NCBI GenBank assembly: GCA_033722675.1
Contig: JAWVYO010000112.1
Location: 1 to 7,266, forward strand
Direction of reading: 5' to 3'
Length of the DNA stretch: 7,266 nucleotides
Source: DATHYU01 sp033722675
Lineage (GTDB): Bacteria; Actinomycetota; Acidimicrobiia; Spongiisociales; UBA11373
The translations under genes and the position numbers were made by a program. The notes below the pieces were generated by a model that was not told the DNA's origin, made no database searches, and saw only the letters and a program-made list of their open reading frames with translations. Below are positions 6,129-7,266 of the stretch, piece after piece; position 1 is the stretch's first letter, and every line of letters begins with the position of its first letter.

Positions 6129-7266
6129 ATGCAGACGCTCCCCCACGGAACCTGGCCATCGCCGATCGACGCCGAGCTCACGACGCGGGCGGGCACCCGG
6201 TTCTCCGACGCGATCCGGGTCGACGGCGACGACGTCCTCTGGGTCGAGAGCCGTCCCGCCGAGGGCGGTCGCAGCGTGATCGTCCGGAGCGCCGCCGGGG
6301 GGCCGCCCACCGACGTCACCCCGCAGGGGTGGAACGTCCGCACCCGCGTCCACGAGTACGGCGGCGGAGCCTTCGCCGTCGCGGACGGCACGGTGTGGTT
6401 CTCCTCCTTCGAGGACCAACGCGTGTACCGCCAGGTCGCCGGCGGCGACCCCGAGCCGATCACGCCCGAGCCCCCGGTCCCCGCAGGGCTTCGCTACGCC
6501 GACTTCGCCGTGGCCGGCGATCGTCTTCTCTGCGTGCGGGAGACCCACCACGCCGAGGGGGAGCCGACGAACGAGATCGTGGCGCTGGCAGCGGACGGAT
6601 CCGCGGCGCCCGTCGTCGTCGCCACCGGTCGCGACTTCTATGCCGCCCCCCGTCCCTCCCCCGACGGGACCCGCGTGGCATGGCTCGCCTGGGATCACCC
6701 GAACATGCCGTGGGACGGGACGGAGCTCTGGGTCTCGGCGCCCGACGGCTCCGGCGCCCGGCGGGTGATGGGCGATCCGGGCGAAGCCCTCGTGCAGCCG
6801 GAATGGGCACCCGACGGGACCCTCCACGTGATCTCGGATCGCACCGGCTGGTGGAGCGTCCATCGCGCCGGCGAGACCGTCCCGCTCCTCGTGGCCGACG
6901 CCGAGATCGGGTTCCCGCACTGGCTCTTCGGAGCGGCGCGCTATGCGTTCCTCGACGACGGGACCCTCGTGGCGGCGACGGTCGAGGCGAGCGGGGACCG
7001 GTTGCTGATGCGCTCCCCGGACGGGTCCGTCCGGGAGGTCGCGCATCCCGACGCCCCGATCCTGTCACCCCGCTTCGCCGTGCTCGGGCGTGAGCTGATC
7101 ACGCTGGGATCCGGTCCGGCGCGACCCGCCGAGGTCGTCGCCATCGACCTCGACTCGGGCGCCGAACGAGTCGTGCGACCCGCCGATCCCCTCGGCGTCG
7201 ACGACGCCTTCGTATCGGTGCCCACCGTGCTCACGTTCGAGACCCCCGACGGGCCCGCCCACGCCG
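6129..7266 (+). CDS. S9-family (prolyl oligopeptidase-like) serine peptidase, N-terminal beta-propeller, cut by window edge
   Basis: Partial gene; 379 codons without a stop. The sequence fits the seven-bladed beta-propeller half of acylaminoacyl-peptidase/dipeptidyl-peptidase-like S9 enzymes: W-V-E-S-R-P-A-E-G-G-R (38-48), R-V-H-E-Y-G-G-G-A-F (73-82), R-Y-A-D-F-A-V (122-128), then repeated P-D-G-T blade motifs (178-181, 228-231) and a D-D-G-T (276-279). The last residues (F-E-T-P-D-G) mark the approach to the alpha/beta-hydrolase domain, so the catalytic Ser-Asp-His lies outside the window and activity cannot be judged. There is no signal peptide, so it is probably cytoplasmic. The ATG has GAGG 6 bases upstream. 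It is transcribed divergently from prmC and has no evident functional link to it. Confidence 0.9.
   Translation, partial: MQTLPHGTWPSPIDAELTTRAGTRFSDAIRVDGDDVLWVESRPAEGGRSVIVRSAAGGPPTDVTPQGWNVRTRVHEYGGGAFAVADGTVWFSSFEDQRVYRQVAGGDPEPITPEPPVPAGLRYADFAVAGDRLLCVRETHHAEGEPTNEIVALAADGSAAPVVVATGRDFYAAPRPSPDGTRVAWLAWDHPNMPWDGTELWVSAPDGSGARRVMGDPGEALVQPEWAPDGTLHVISDRTGWWSVHRAGETVPLLVADAEIGFPHWLFGAARYAFLDDGTLVAATVEASGDRLLMRSPDGSVREVAHPDAPILSPRFAVLGRELITLGSGPARPAEVVAIDLDSGAERVVRPADPLGVDDAFVSVPTVLTFETPDGPAHA

Noticed and set aside
6057..7046. A 329-codon minus-strand open frame opposite the S9 peptidase
   Set aside because: The plus strand has recognisable propeller motifs throughout. The minus frame shows no family pattern and has the Gly/Arg/Asp shadow composition.
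5555..7093. A 512-codon open frame on the plus strand across the prmC-S9 peptidase junction
   Set aside because: It crosses the end of a real gene and its promoter region, and it is in a different frame from the S9 propeller motifs. The composition is Arg/Pro/Ser-rich with no domain.

Overview
The window looks like a housekeeping segment of a high-GC actinobacterial chromosome. An early-branching group such as Acidimicrobiia is plausible, but I cannot prove this from the sequence. Three things support the call: the very high GC with G/C-rich third codon positions, the frequent GTG starts, and the gene order prmC - tsaC - (membrane protein) - glyA - atpZ - atpI - atpB - atpE - atpF - atpH, which resembles the prfA-prmC-sua5-...-atp region of Mycobacterium and Streptomyces. 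The window is almost entirely coding. The longest stretches without a gene are 94 bases (glyA to atpZ) and 68 bases (prmC to the right-hand gene).

Layout. Nine complete genes and one partial gene lie on the minus strand, so they are read from right to left. Beginning near 6060 they are: prmC (release-factor glutamine methyltransferase), tsaC (threonylcarbamoyl-AMP synthase, overlapping prmC by 8 bases), an unrecognised six-helix membrane protein, glyA (serine hydroxymethyltransferase), and then the start of the ATP synthase operon: atpZ, atpI, atpB (a), atpE (c), atpF (b) and atpH (delta, cut by the left edge). One plus-strand gene begins at 6129, is divergent from prmC and runs off the right edge. 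It encodes the beta-propeller half of an S9-family (prolyl-oligopeptidase-like) serine peptidase.

How the genes work together. atpB, atpE and atpF encode the whole Fo motor: stator a, c-ring and peripheral stalk b. atpH encodes the stalk cap. atpZ and atpI encode small membrane accessory proteins. Tight spacing (a GTGA overlap, a 13-base overlap, then gaps of 17, 15 and 2 bases) indicates one translationally coupled operon. F1 genes (atpA, atpG, atpD, atpC) are expected beyond position 1. prmC and tsaC both serve translation fidelity (release-factor methylation and tRNA t6A). glyA supplies glycine and one-carbon units.

I see no mobile element, CRISPR array, RNA gene or defence-like cassette, and no convincing undescribed system. 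The points most worth a second look are the unknown membrane protein, the departure from the usual prfA-prmC order next to a short PrmC N-terminus, a dyad overlapping the likely atp promoter, and several unusual motif residues in GlyA.
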